A DNA stretch of 64,000 nt from UBA1845 sp002338715 (GTDB taxonomy: Bacteria > Planctomycetota > Phycisphaerae > UBA1845). The DNA is taken from the NCBI GenBank assembly GCA_035344155.1, contig DAORAL010000007.1, positions 81,775 to 145,774 on the forward strand. The letters are read 5' to 3'. A program made the position numbers and the translations under genes. The notes beneath the pieces were generated by a model, which searched no databases, was not told the DNA's origin, and saw nothing but the letters and a program-made list of their open reading frames with translations. The stretch's first letter is position 1. Each line of letters opens with the position of its first letter. Below, in pieces: positions 41,661 through 50,952 of this stretch.

Positions 41661-42293
41661 CTACGGCCTTTTGACGGCGGGTTCGGGGAGCGGCTTGCCT
41701 TGGGCGACAGCTTTTGCGTTGGCGATATCCACTTGGTGGTCGCGTTCGAACGCGGTCATGTCGTACCCGGGTCGGGCGACAAACTCACCGACAATTTCAG
41801 TCTCGTCGGCGCAGACCAGACTGAGCATGCCGCGACATTGACTTCCGCATTTGATCTCCACCTGGCCCGCAGTGATGTGCGTCAACCCGCGAAGTCGTCC
41901 GGTCCGTTGAATTAGAAATCCACTGATCACATTCCCGCCCGATCCAAGCGACTGCGAACTCGAATCGCTGGCGATCGTGTCTCCGGAAAACGATTCGATC
42001 GGCGCTCCGACTTCGAACACGCCCGAACTGGCGGGCAGTTGCAGGTAGAGTTCGTATTCCTTCTTGCCATAGTGCGAACCGGGCAGCGGCCACTCGCAGA
42101 GCAAACGCGCGACCGATTCGCCGGGATTGCAATCGTAATGCGCCCACTCACTGTCGAGTTTGACCGATTGCTGGCGACCGAACTCGAAGGGATGAATCAA
42201 CTCGACGGTTGCGTGCGGCGCGGAACAACCCGACGCGACAATTGTCAGCAACGATGTCCACACAACAGAGGCGAGACTGGATCGAATTTTCAT
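41661..42293 (-). CDS. Putative lipoprotein of unknown function
   Basis: A 210-aa predicted lipoprotein with lipobox VASGC near residue 23. The mature part is a probable beta sandwich with Cys residues that could pair (YDCNPGES ... LLCEW; KCGSQCRGM). No family recognised. The ATG overlaps the stop of the glutaredoxin-like gene (ATGA), which selects this start over a GTG at 42299. Co-translation with a thiol-redox protein may be meaningful given the Cys content. Confidence 0.65.
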   Translation of the reverse strand: MKIRSSLASVVWTSLLTIVASGCSAPHATVELIHPFEFGRQQSVKLDSEWAHYDCNPGESVARLLCEWPLPGSHYGKKEYELYLQLPASSGVFEVGAPIESFSGDTIASDSSSQSLGSGGNVISGFLIQRTGRLRGLTHITAGQVEIKCGSQCRGMLSLVCADETEIVGEFVARPGYDMTAFERDHQVDIANAKAVAQGKPLPEPAVKRP

Positions 42294-42541
42294 TCGCACC
42301 CTTTCAATGCGCGCCGCAGTTCTTTTTCCACGACGCGGTGTCGGCAGAATTCTTTGCCGTTGATGTGCAAGACGGGTATGTGCTCATTGTATTGGGCGGA
42401 CCAGCGCTTGCCTTCGTCTGACGCGATGTCAACGATGTCCACCGGAATGCTTCGCCTGCCCACGACTTTTTGGACAACGAACCAAGCCGCTTCGCAGAGT
42501 TCGCAACTGGGCCTGGTAAAGAATGTCAGACGAAAATCCAT
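42290..42541 (-). CDS. Glutaredoxin-like (DUF836) protein
   Basis: An 83-aa thioredoxin-fold protein with CELC near residues 14-17 (FFTRPSCELCEAAW) and the cis-Pro in HIPVLHING. This is the glutaredoxin/DUF836 pattern. Substrate unknown. It is the first gene of a two-gene unit with the lipoprotein, and lies 99 bp downstream of gspF on the same strand. Confidence 0.8.
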   Translation of the reverse strand: MDFRLTFFTRPSCELCEAAWFVVQKVVGRRSIPVDIVDIASDEGKRWSAQYNEHIPVLHINGKEFCRHRVVEKELRRALKGCE

Positions 42542-42640
42542 GGACCATACCCGCAAGCGCTGCGCACAAACCAGCCAACCGAATAGCGGCCAATCTTAGT
42601 GCACGTACGGGGGCGCGACAAATCCGCGAGAACCACGAAG

Positions 42641-43861
42641 TCAGTGGCCCATGGTCTTGGAGATCGTAAAGATCGGCAGCAACAGCGCAATGACAATGCT
42701 TCCGACGATACCACCCATGACAAAAATCATGATGGGCTCAATCATCAACGTGACGCGCTTGATGGATTGTTCGAGGTCGCGTTCGAGAAACAAGCTGACG
42801 CGATCGAGTACGTCGGCAAGGTGACCGCTACGTTCACCGGCGCGGACCATCTGCGTAACCGATCGGGGCATGAGATTGGTGGCGAGCAGCGGTACGCTCA
42901 TCTGCTCACCGTCTTGCACGCGGGCATCGACTTGGTCCCACATGTCCTGAAAGTAGCGATTGCCAACGACCGCCCGGGTGATACCGACGGCTTCGAGAAT
43001 TGAAACACCCGCGCGGGTCAGCGTACCCAGGGTGCGCAGCGAACGGGTGAGACAGGTTCGGTGAAACATCCGCCCGAGAAGCGGCGTGTGCAACAGGATC
43101 CAGTCTTTGGGGCGTTGTCCACGCTCCGACCTGAAGAAAAGCACCGATCCGACGACCGAAACCAGAAGCACGCTGGACCAATACATCCAATAGGTGGTCA
43201 TCCACCCGCTGATGGACATGAGGATTTTGGTCGGAACCGGAAGCAGATGCTCTTTGCCTTTGTACAATCCGGTGAACTTCGGCATCAAGAACGTCATCAG
43301 AAAAATGACGACGCCGATGGACATGCACATCAGGAATGCCGGGTAGATCAGCGCACCAACGACCTTACGTGAAGTCTCGCGCTGATTGCCAAGGTACGTC
43401 GCACATCGATCCAACATCGGACCCAATTGCCCGGACGCTTCCGACGCCTTGACCAGGTTGACCACGAGCGGTTTAAAGACTTTCGGATGTCGCGCCAGCG
43501 CGGTCGAGAACGGCGTTCCCGTTTCGACATCCGCAAGAATATGCTTGAGCACCTTTTGAAAACCAACCGACTCGGTCTGTTCGATGATGCTGTCGAGCGC
43601 TTCGGTGATTGAGACGCCCGTATCGACCATCACCGACATCTGCGTCACGAAGTGAATGACGTCCGTCGACTTGACGCGATTGCCGCCGATTCGAATCTGG
43701 GTGGCTGCGGCTTCGACAACCTGGGCGGCTTCCTGAATGCGTACGACGAACTTGCCTTCCGCCCGAATCAGGCGAGCCGCTTCTGCCGGGGTGGGCGCGC
43801 TGATCACACCATTGATCGATTCCCCGCTGGCGTTGCGTGCCAAATAGTCAAATCGCGGCAT
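42641..43861 (-). CDS. Type II secretion/type IV pilus inner-membrane protein (GspF/PilC)
   Basis: The 406-aa platform protein of the secretion/pilus machine. It has two T2SSF repeats (about 70-195 and 275-398) with transmembrane helices (LIYPAFLMCMSIGVVIFLMTFL; SSVLLVSVVGSVLFF; FVMGGIVGSIVIALLLPIF). The N-terminal FDYLARNASGESINGVISA is typical. It is last in the long operon that begins with the pilin, 34 bp after the ATPase gene. Confidence 0.93.
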   Translation of the reverse strand: MPRFDYLARNASGESINGVISAPTPAEAARLIRAEGKFVVRIQEAAQVVEAAATQIRIGGNRVKSTDVIHFVTQMSVMVDTGVSITEALDSIIEQTESVGFQKVLKHILADVETGTPFSTALARHPKVFKPLVVNLVKASEASGQLGPMLDRCATYLGNQRETSRKVVGALIYPAFLMCMSIGVVIFLMTFLMPKFTGLYKGKEHLLPVPTKILMSISGWMTTYWMYWSSVLLVSVVGSVLFFRSERGQRPKDWILLHTPLLGRMFHRTCLTRSLRTLGTLTRAGVSILEAVGITRAVVGNRYFQDMWDQVDARVQDGEQMSVPLLATNLMPRSVTQMVRAGERSGHLADVLDRVSLFLERDLEQSIKRVTLMIEPIMIFVMGGIVGSIVIALLLPIFTISKTMGH

Positions 43862-43895
43862 GTTCGTCGTTACCTTTGATCTTTCGTCAAGCCTG

Positions 43896-45599
43896 TTATG
43901 CGCTGGTTACGCGAAGGACTTCTTCAACCGTCGTTTCACCGGCATTTACCTTGGCCATCCCGTTCTCAAATAGCGTGCGGATGCCTTGCGATTTCGCGAT
44001 GGATCGAAGTCGACCAAGATTCGCACCTGCCGCAATCGCGTCGCGCATTTCGTCCGACGGTATCAGGATTTCAAAAATACCGGCCCGCCCTTTGAATCCG
44101 GTTTGATTGCAGACCAGACAACCATGCCCTTTCGCGACTTTGTCAATTTTCATGCCCGCGCGTTCAGCCGCATTGAGCACATGCGTGGACGGCTGCGATT
44201 CAACCTTGCACTCGGGACAGACGCGCCGGACCAGCCGCTGCGCGACGACGCCCACGAGAGCCGCACTGATCAAATAGGGTTCGATTCCGAGATTCTGCAA
44301 TCGCGTGATCGCCCCGGCGCTATCGTTGGTGTGAAGCGTCGAAAGCACCAGGTGCCCGGTCAGCGCGGCTTGGACAGCGATCGTCGCCGTTTCGGCGTCA
44401 CGAATTTCACCAAGCATGATCACGTCCGGGTCCTGTCGAAGCAGCGTTCGCAGGACCGACGCGAAGGTCAGACCGATCTTGCTGTGCACCTGAAACTGAT
44501 TGATTCCTAGAACGTTGAATTCGATCGGATCTTCAACCGTGCAGATATTGATCTGGGGCGAATTGATCTCGTTGAGCATGGAATAGAGCGTGCTGCTCTT
44601 ACCGCTACCGGTCGGACCGGTGACGAGCACGATGCCGTAAGGCTCTTTGCAGATACGTTCCATCGACTTGCGCGTTTCGTCCTCAAGCCTCAAACCCGAG
44701 AAGGTCAGCAGGCTGTTCGAGTTGTCGATGATTCGAATCACGACCTTTTCGCCATACTTGTTGGGCAACGTCGACACACGCAAATCGACCTGGTTGCCGC
44801 GGGACGCCACCCGAATCGCGCCGTCCTGGGGAAGGCGTCGTTCAGAAATATCCATCCCAGCCATGATCTTGATACGGGCAACAATCGCCGGCTGCATTTG
44901 CGACGGAGGTCGAAGCTTTTCAAACAACTGCCCATCCACACGATAGCGCACGCGAAAGACTTCTTCGTCCGGTTCAAAGTGGATATCACTGGCGCCTTCG
45001 CGGATGGCGCTGTGAATGGCATGGTTGACGAGTTTGACGACGGGCGAGTCGCTGCCAAGATCCTCGACGTCAGCGCGATTCGAACTACCCTCATCGCCCC
45101 CAGTGATGCTTTCGGTTTGCGCGAAGAGTTCGTCGAAGCTGGGGGCTTCGTCCTGGCTGACGTCTTCAATCACGCCGCGGATATCATCCGGAAGCGCAGC
45201 GACAATCTGAACCGGGCACCCTGCATGCTGCGTAACTTCATCGACCAAAAAGAAGTTCGACAAGTCGCTGACGGCAACAGTGAGCGTTCCGTCCACCTTG
45301 AAAAGTGGGACAACCTGCGACTGCTCGACAAATTCAACGGGCAAGACGCCGAACACGTCGCGGTCGACCAATCGCGACGTCAATCGCGCAAATGGAATAC
45401 CGGACGCGTCGGCCAGCGCTGCGGTCAGTTGCTCCTGGGACACGAATCCCAGTTCGATCAGGATTTCGCCGAGAAGCTGCCGCTTTCCGCCCTCCTGCTG
45501 AACGGCGATCGCTTCATCGACCTGCTTGGGTGTGATCAGTCCTCGTTCAACGAGAACATCACCCACGCGTACCGCTTTTGTTTCGGTCGAACCGGACAT
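43896..45599 (-). CDS. Type II secretion/type IV pilus assembly ATPase (GspE/PilB)
   Basis: A 567-aa hexameric ATPase that drives pseudopilus assembly. An N-terminal MshEN-type domain (about 8-150) may bind cyclic-di-GMP. Walker A GPTGSGKSS is near 326-334, the Asp box in CTVEDPIEF, Walker B LRQDPDVIMLGEIRD and the His box HLVLSTLHTNDS. The C-terminal zinc site has CPEC and CLVC. The stretch ELFAQTESITGGDEGSSN (about 165) is a variable linker. It follows the STAS gene by 10 bp. Confidence 0.95.
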   Translation of the reverse strand: MSGSTETKAVRVGDVLVERGLITPKQVDEAIAVQQEGGKRQLLGEILIELGFVSQEQLTAALADASGIPFARLTSRLVDRDVFGVLPVEFVEQSQVVPLFKVDGTLTVAVSDLSNFFLVDEVTQHAGCPVQIVAALPDDIRGVIEDVSQDEAPSFDELFAQTESITGGDEGSSNRADVEDLGSDSPVVKLVNHAIHSAIREGASDIHFEPDEEVFRVRYRVDGQLFEKLRPPSQMQPAIVARIKIMAGMDISERRLPQDGAIRVASRGNQVDLRVSTLPNKYGEKVVIRIIDNSNSLLTFSGLRLEDETRKSMERICKEPYGIVLVTGPTGSGKSSTLYSMLNEINSPQINICTVEDPIEFNVLGINQFQVHSKIGLTFASVLRTLLRQDPDVIMLGEIRDAETATIAVQAALTGHLVLSTLHTNDSAGAITRLQNLGIEPYLISAALVGVVAQRLVRRVCPECKVESQPSTHVLNAAERAGMKIDKVAKGHGCLVCNQTGFKGRAGIFEILIPSDEMRDAIAAGANLGRLRSIAKSQGIRTLFENGMAKVNAGETTVEEVLRVTSA

Positions 45600-45609
45600 G
45601 AATCAACAC

Positions 45610-45942
45610 CTAACTGAGTGACGTCATTGCCTCATCCAGCGTCACACACAAATCGAGTTGCTTGTCGAGGCGGGTGACTTCCATAACTTTTTCGATCGGT
45701 TCACTGAGCGTGCAAAGCTTGCACATACCCAATCGTTCCTGACATTCGCGGTGGAGTTGGGTCAACGCTTCCAACCCAACGCTGTCGACACCGGTGCAGT
45801 CTGCAAAGTCGACAACGAAGTCGCGAATATCCCCAACGACGGCTTGGTCCACCAGTTCACGAAACTGATCGACGGTCGACTTATTCAACTCACCTTCGAC
45901 GGCCAGTACGCATACGTTGTCGTGCATCGTGCTGTTGGTCAT
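45610..45942 (-). CDS. STAS-domain (anti-sigma-antagonist-like) protein
   Basis: A 110-aa single STAS domain of the SpoIIAA/RsbV type. The N-terminal strand VCVLAVEGELNKSTVDQF, the strand DFVVDFADC and the phosphorylatable-Ser motif GVDSVGLEAL (Ser near 54) are all present. In other systems phosphorylation of this Ser switches partner binding. It sits inside the secretion operon between the TPR lipoprotein and the ATPase, so its partner may be the machine itself. No cognate kinase of RsbW type is in the window. Confidence 0.87.
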   Translation of the reverse strand: MTNSTMHDNVCVLAVEGELNKSTVDQFRELVDQAVVGDIRDFVVDFADCTGVDSVGLEALTQLHRECQERLGMCKLCTLSEPIEKVMEVTRLDKQLDLCVTLDEAMTSLS

Positions 45943-45965
45943 TTCACGCCCACCCGATGTTGGAA

Positions 45966-47258
45966 CTAGGGAATGTTCAATCCCAATGCCACTTCGCTGT
46001 GACTGTCGGCCTGCTTGTCGTTCTGACCATAGGCATCAATCGGAGGCTCAGCATGCGTCGGCGCCGAAAGCCTGTTCAATGCGGTCCGCGCCCAATGGCA
46101 ATCGGGATCAATCGCCAGCGCCCGTTCGTATGACGCGCGAGCCCTGGCAAAGTCCTTCGTCTTCAACGAAACCAAACCGAGCAAACAGTGGGCCAACACG
46201 TCGCGATCATTCTGTGCGATAAGTTGGTTCAAGGCCCGATTGGCCGACGCGTAGTTCTTCTCGCGAAGCTTGACGTACGCCGAAATCAACAGCGTCTGCG
46301 GATCGTTCGGCGCCAACCGTTCTGCATTGCTCGCACCGCGACGGGCCGACCCCATGTCTCCCGACTTGATGCCTGCCTTTGCCAGCAGGATCCATGCCGC
46401 ATAATCGTCCGGGTCATTCTTGAGCACGTCGCGCAGCGTCATCTTGACGGCTTCGGGACGGTTCAACTCCAGCATGCACTTGGCCACCGCCCGAATCACC
46501 GACGGCGCGAGGTCGTCACCGTGTTTGTCGAACAGCGGCTGCAATACGGTCAGCGCTTCGGCGAATCGGTGCGAGCGAACAGCCAACAGTGCGTATTCTT
46601 CCGCGATGACCGGGGTGTAATGACCGGCAGCCAACACGGCGCGAAACGATTGTTCTGCCGCGTCCTGGTCGCCCATCTTGAGCGCGATTTCACCAGAAAG
46701 CGCCAGCAGGCTCGGATTGTTGTCGTAGTAAAGTTTGGTTGTTTCGAGCAAGCGCAAGGCTTCGTCCGCCTGCCCCATCTCCACAAGACACTCGGCTTCG
46801 GCGATGAGATAGCTCACTTCGGTGTCGTCAATCTCACGGGCCAACCGATAATCCCGAAGCGCATCGGCGAACCGTTTCGTCCGTTCCGCAATCATTGCCC
46901 GGACGGACAACACCTTCGCGTTCTGATTGTCCAGTTCATACGCATGTTCGATCGCCCGTTCAGCCGCCTGGATGCGACCTTGCGACAGTCGGCATTCGGC
47001 GAGGAGCATGAACGCTTCGACGTTCTTGGTATCCCAACCGAGCGCTTCTTCGAGATAACTCACGGCGTCATCAACGAGTCCGTGCTCAAATTGCTGCCGG
47101 GCCAACTGGAGCTTGATCTTGCCCCGCACTTCATTCCAATGCTGCTCGGCTTGTACGCGGCGCTGCTGATGGTTGGCGGAACATCCTGTTGTCGCACAGA
47201 CCATCGCTCCGACGGAAGCAAGCGTCATCCAGTTGATCGCCGTTTTTAATCTATTCAT
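45966..47258 (-). CDS. TPR-repeat lipoprotein of the secretion locus
   Basis: A 430-aa predicted lipoprotein (lipobox ATTGC, Cys near 26) made almost wholly of TPRs: for example FEHGLVDDAVSYLEEALGWD, ARASYERALAIDPD, ALRDYRLAREIDD. The location between the secretin (8-bp overlap) and STAS protein suggests a pilotin or assembly role like PilF/PilW, although it is longer than those. Outer-membrane attachment is inferred. Confidence 0.87.
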   Translation of the reverse strand: MNRLKTAINWMTLASVGAMVCATTGCSANHQQRRVQAEQHWNEVRGKIKLQLARQQFEHGLVDDAVSYLEEALGWDTKNVEAFMLLAECRLSQGRIQAAERAIEHAYELDNQNAKVLSVRAMIAERTKRFADALRDYRLAREIDDTEVSYLIAEAECLVEMGQADEALRLLETTKLYYDNNPSLLALSGEIALKMGDQDAAEQSFRAVLAAGHYTPVIAEEYALLAVRSHRFAEALTVLQPLFDKHGDDLAPSVIRAVAKCMLELNRPEAVKMTLRDVLKNDPDDYAAWILLAKAGIKSGDMGSARRGASNAERLAPNDPQTLLISAYVKLREKNYASANRALNQLIAQNDRDVLAHCLLGLVSLKTKDFARARASYERALAIDPDCHWARTALNRLSAPTHAEPPIDAYGQNDKQADSHSEVALGLNIP

Positions 47259-49197
47259 CGATCGCCTCCATGATCATTGCATCCATTTCGTCATCGATGG
47301 GTTCATCACCGCCCGCCTCGGGCAACGCTTCGGGGCGGACGAATGGGGGTGCAAGCCGATCGTACATCGGAACTTCGACACCGCGATCCCGCATGATGGC
47401 GTCGTGGATGAAGCTGCGCGTCGCCGTGCCATCGTCATCCCAATCGCGCATGCCCCGCAATTCTTCCTGCAACTTGATTGCCGAAAGCATCCGCGGCGAA
47501 TGATGTAGCGCCATTCGCACGTGCCACTGCGCGTCGTCGTAGTCGCCCGCGGCAAAACACTCCAATGCCGTCTTGTACGCGTTCTGTGCCAACCGCTCGC
47601 GACCGTGCCACATCTGACCTTCGCGAAGCCCGACGCGCAGACGCTCGATGTCTTCCGACTGCTCCCAACTCTGTCTCGCGTAAGCGTCGAAGTCTTTGAC
47701 AATCTTGACCGTCAAGAGCACGATCACTTCCTGCCGCGTCATCGAGTCCGAACGCGATTTGAACAACTCACCGACCCCAGGAATCTCGCCCAATCCCGGA
47801 AGCTGCGATCGCGTGTCGGTGTCGGTTTCGCGGAACAATCCGCCAATCAGGATCGTCTGCCCATCCTGCACGATGACGTTCGTGGTCACTTCCGTGGTCT
47901 GCTCGAAGGGCAGGTTGGCCGCATTGAGTCCACCGGTGCTGTCTTCGGGGTGAAGCTCCATGCGCACGAATCCGTCGTCACCAATAAAGGGTCGGAATCG
48001 AAGCTGCGTACCGGTCACCAGAAACTCGACCGTCTGAATCGCCTGCGTCTCTGTCACCGTGGTCGTGATGTATCCGTCGCGACGACCAACAACGACCGAG
48101 CCCTTCTGCTTATTGAGGGCGAGAACCTTCGGGTTGGCGATCACCGTCGTATCCGTGATCTGTTCGAGCGCCCGCACGAACACAGCCACATGGTCCTTGA
48201 TCACACCGATCGAAAGTCCACCATTGGGCACGTTGCCGGTCAGGTCCGTCGAAATGTTGGCATTGAATTTTTCAAAACGATTGGTCGGAAGCGGACCAAT
48301 GTCGATGTCCTGCACCGCCACCGATGTCGAACCGAGCAATTCAAGGTCCACGCCACCGACAGCCGCAAAGTCGATGCCCAGCGCGTTGTCGTCGGTGAGT
48401 TCGGCACTTAGAATCGTCGTTTCGATCAGAACCTGTCGCGGACGCACGTCCAGCTCGCGAATCACCTGGGCGATGCGGTCGATGTTTTCCTGACGGTCGT
48501 GCACGACGATGTAGTCCGACGATGCGAGCGACATCGCGCCCGCATTGTCGCTGTCCGTACCGATTCCCGTATCGGTTTCAGCCGACGCCGACAGCGTTCC
48601 AACGGAAGACAAAAGCGATGTAATCGCCGGTTCGATGTCAGCCGCCCGGGCATAGTTCAGTCGAAACACGCGCGAAATAGGCGGGTTTTCTGAAGCAATG
48701 ATCTCCGCCAATTCTGCCTGCGTGTACACGTAAATGAAGTTGCCTTGAGCGCGGAACGAGGCCTGGTTCATCGCCAGGATCGCTTCAAGCGCATCTTCAA
48801 AGGTGACGTTGTGCAGACTCGCGTTGACGGTTCCCTGCACCGAAGGCGTCGCGATGATGTTGCGATTCGTCTCCAGCGACAACACACGCAATACCGTGTT
48901 GAGCGGCAGGTCCACGATGTTCAGCGTCACCGTGCCCGAATCCGACACCGAAACCTCGGCGGCCGACACATCAACGGGTTGACCCGCAGCCCCTGGCGCC
49001 GGCGCATCCATCGATGATTGCGCACCAGCGGAACGCTCATCGTCGCCGTCACCGGCTTGCTTGGATTCCATCAACTTCTTGACGGTTTGGGCGATCGGAT
49101 CGGGAGGCTCTTCTGCACGGGTCACATCGATCGCAAAGATCGACAAGCCCAGCGCGGTCAGGATTCCGTTCCAAAACCACCGATGTCTGTTGGCCAT
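47251..49197 (-). CDS. Secretin (type II secretion/type IV pilus outer-membrane channel)
   Basis: A 648-aa secretin with signal peptide (about 1-28). An N0/STN-like domain near 90-165 (VTLNIVDLPLNTVLRVLSLE ...) and one N1/KH-like region (RVFRLNYARAADIEPAITSLL) precede the secretin core, with VIANPKVLALNKQKGSV and IVQDGQTILIGGLFRETD as signatures. After the core (about 530) comes a ~115-residue tail with a TPR-like segment (ALECFAAGDYDDAQWHVRMAL), unusual for secretins. It overlaps the following TPR gene by 8 bp. Confidence 0.93.
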   Translation of the reverse strand: MANRHRWFWNGILTALGLSIFAIDVTRAEEPPDPIAQTVKKLMESKQAGDGDDERSAGAQSSMDAPAPGAAGQPVDVSAAEVSVSDSGTVTLNIVDLPLNTVLRVLSLETNRNIIATPSVQGTVNASLHNVTFEDALEAILAMNQASFRAQGNFIYVYTQAELAEIIASENPPISRVFRLNYARAADIEPAITSLLSSVGTLSASAETDTGIGTDSDNAGAMSLASSDYIVVHDRQENIDRIAQVIRELDVRPRQVLIETTILSAELTDDNALGIDFAAVGGVDLELLGSTSVAVQDIDIGPLPTNRFEKFNANISTDLTGNVPNGGLSIGVIKDHVAVFVRALEQITDTTVIANPKVLALNKQKGSVVVGRRDGYITTTVTETQAIQTVEFLVTGTQLRFRPFIGDDGFVRMELHPEDSTGGLNAANLPFEQTTEVTTNVIVQDGQTILIGGLFRETDTDTRSQLPGLGEIPGVGELFKSRSDSMTRQEVIVLLTVKIVKDFDAYARQSWEQSEDIERLRVGLREGQMWHGRERLAQNAYKTALECFAAGDYDDAQWHVRMALHHSPRMLSAIKLQEELRGMRDWDDDGTATRSFIHDAIMRDRGVEVPMYDRLAPPFVRPEALPEAGGDEPIDDEMDAMIMEAIDE

Positions 49198-49266
49198 CGG
49201 TTCGTCTCCTTACTGATTGTTCGCGAGTTCCACTCGCAGTCTTGGACCAAAGCGGTCCTTCGTTAC

Positions 49267-49788
49267 TTACGGCATTCGCAGCTTGAGTTTCTCCGAGCCC
49301 TTACGCAGGACCACGGAGCGTTTTTCAATTCGATCAATCACAAATCCGGCGATGCGGTCACCCACGTGGACAACCGTGCCCGACACAACTGCCGTCGCTT
49401 CGCCGAATTCATCCGTCCCGGTCAACGTCAATTGCAACTGAAGGACGTCGTCTTCGGCTTCGGCGTCCTCTTCGTTGACCACCAGCTTACTGAGGTCCAG
49501 CCAATCCATCGCAAACGGATCACGGACCAGCGTCTCGACGATGCGCGGCTTGGGTACGCGAACCACCGGCTTGACCGCAGGCTCACTGCTCTTGACCGTG
49601 TCGGGATCGACAAGCAGCGGTTCGGCCACGGCGATGTCAGCAGCCGCTTGTCTGGGACCGCCCCAAACCTGTCTTCCAATCAACACAGTCAAGACAACCA
49701 GTCCGACCATCAAAATCGCCGACTTCACGGGCGACGCCTTCAGGTTGGACATCACGACTGCTTTAAGATTTCCGCCAGCGTTGGGCAC
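49267..49788 (-). CDS. PilP/GspC-like inner-membrane protein
   Basis: A 173-aa protein with one transmembrane helix (about 22-40, SAILMVGLVVLTVLIG), a Pro/Val-rich linker and a C-terminal beta domain (LQLTLTGTDEFGEATAVVSG ... GDRIAGFVIDRIEKRSVVLRKG) of the HR/PilP type that contacts the secretin. Position after pilMNO and before the secretin supports PilP. The start is uncertain: GTG 49788 is 14 nt after pilO, and ATG 49752 is also possible without a good ribosome site. Confidence 0.75.
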   Translation of the reverse strand: MPNAGGNLKAVVMSNLKASPVKSAILMVGLVVLTVLIGRQVWGGPRQAAADIAVAEPLLVDPDTVKSSEPAVKPVVRVPKPRIVETLVRDPFAMDWLDLSKLVVNEEDAEAEDDVLQLQLTLTGTDEFGEATAVVSGTVVHVGDRIAGFVIDRIEKRSVVLRKGSEKLKLRMP

Positions 49789-49802
49789 GCGCGTTCTCTC
49801 GC

Positions 49803-50333
49803 CTAACTGTTTCTAAAGTAAACGTGCAGCGTCATCGTTGAAACAAGCTCGTCAGGCACGTCGTCGTCGGCGCTGAGCTCCAACTTCTGAATCCGTGCAA
49901 CGCGGGGCAATCGCTCGACCTTGTCGAGAAACTCGTACACCGAGGCAAACTTGCCCGTGAAGCGAATCTGAATCGGAAGGCAACCCAGGTCCTTCTGCAT
50001 GATCGCTTCTGCCGGCGTGACGTTCTTGTCCGAAACACCTGCTTCCTGGGCCAACCGATCCACCGCCTCCAAAAACTCGCCAAGCTGCACGCGGTCAGGG
50101 ATCGCCGCATCAAACGATGCAATCGCCTTATCCTTGGCCCGCGTCATTTCAAACACCTTGCGAGCACGATCAATCCGTGAACCCAACGTGCTCAGATCCG
50201 CCTGCACGACATCGACGCCCTGCTCGACCGATTTCATATAACGCAGATGTGGAGCCACGACGCCGGCTGCAAAAATCGCAGCAAACGCCACAATCCCCAA
50301 GGCAATATGAATGGGCTTTCCCACAAGCTTCAT
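49803..50333 (-). CDS. pilO: PilO-like type IV pilus assembly protein
   Basis: A 176-aa membrane protein: one N-terminal transmembrane helix (IHIALGIVAFAAIFAAGVV), a coiled coil, then a ferredoxin-like domain with QIRFTGKFASVYEFLDKVERLPRVARIQKLEL, a PilO hallmark. It forms the PilNO inner-membrane subcomplex. The ATG at 50333 lies 7 nt after the pilN stop. Confidence 0.85.
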   Translation of the reverse strand: MKLVGKPIHIALGIVAFAAIFAAGVVAPHLRYMKSVEQGVDVVQADLSTLGSRIDRARKVFEMTRAKDKAIASFDAAIPDRVQLGEFLEAVDRLAQEAGVSDKNVTPAEAIMQKDLGCLPIQIRFTGKFASVYEFLDKVERLPRVARIQKLELSADDDVPDELVSTMTLHVYFRNS

Positions 50334-50340
50334 GTCACGG

Positions 50341-50952
50341 TTACTCAAATACTGGCATCTTGCAGTCCACCACGAACTCGACGACTTCAACGCCGAACTC
50401 CCGATTCGACCGCTCGTATCTCAACTGAACGTCATAGAACAGCGCCGATCGGCTCATCGCGCTGACCAGACTTCCGATGTCGCGCCCTTTTTGAGCGAAT
50501 CCGGAAATCTCAAGCCGCGTCACGTGCGGCGGTGGGTCGATGTCTTTGGGCGCATCCGCCAACGACTCAGGGTCCACTTCGAACCGCAACGACTTGTTCA
50601 GGACAACGCGTCGAATGCTCAATTCTTCCGGCATCAACTGAGCGAGTTCCCGAAAAACCTGCGCAACCAACACGCCGCCGCCCGCATCCTCGAGCAAGTC
50701 AGCCCGATGGGCGCTGGCTGCGTGCTTCCGATCCAATTCGTCGAGCCGTTCAACCAATCCGGATTGCGCGTGATAGCTTTCACGAAGCACGACCAGGTCG
50801 GTCATCGCCGCTTTTGAATCCGAGTCAGCCAACACCCCGCCCGTAATCGCCAGCCCCAACACAATCAAGAGCCCGATGAGTCGGCTTCGAGACGAGCGAT
50901 GCTCGCGACGCACGTCGAGGTACCACTGCGGTGTAAAGTCGACGGGCCTCAT
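50341..50952 (-). CDS. pilN: PilN-like type IV pilus assembly protein
   Basis: A 203-aa protein with a short cytoplasmic N-terminus (MRPVDFTPQWYLDVR) corresponding to the conserved PilN peptide that docks into PilM, a transmembrane helix near 26-43, a coiled coil and a C-terminal ferredoxin-like domain (RLEISGFAQKGRDIGSLVSAMSRS). ATG 50952 overlaps the pilM stop (ATGA). Confidence 0.85.
   Translation of the reverse strand: MRPVDFTPQWYLDVRREHRSSRSRLIGLLIVLGLAITGGVLADSDSKAAMTDLVVLRESYHAQSGLVERLDELDRKHAASAHRADLLEDAGGGVLVAQVFRELAQLMPEELSIRRVVLNKSLRFEVDPESLADAPKDIDPPPHVTRLEISGFAQKGRDIGSLVSAMSRSALFYDVQLRYERSNREFGVEVVEFVVDCKMPVFE

Noticed and set aside
46188..47249. 353-codon open frame opposite the TPR lipoprotein
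   Set aside because: Shadow of clear TPR coding on the minus strand; no family features.
47521..48411. 296-codon open frame opposite the secretin
   Set aside because: Secretin core motifs are on the other strand; this frame is an Arg/His-rich mirror.
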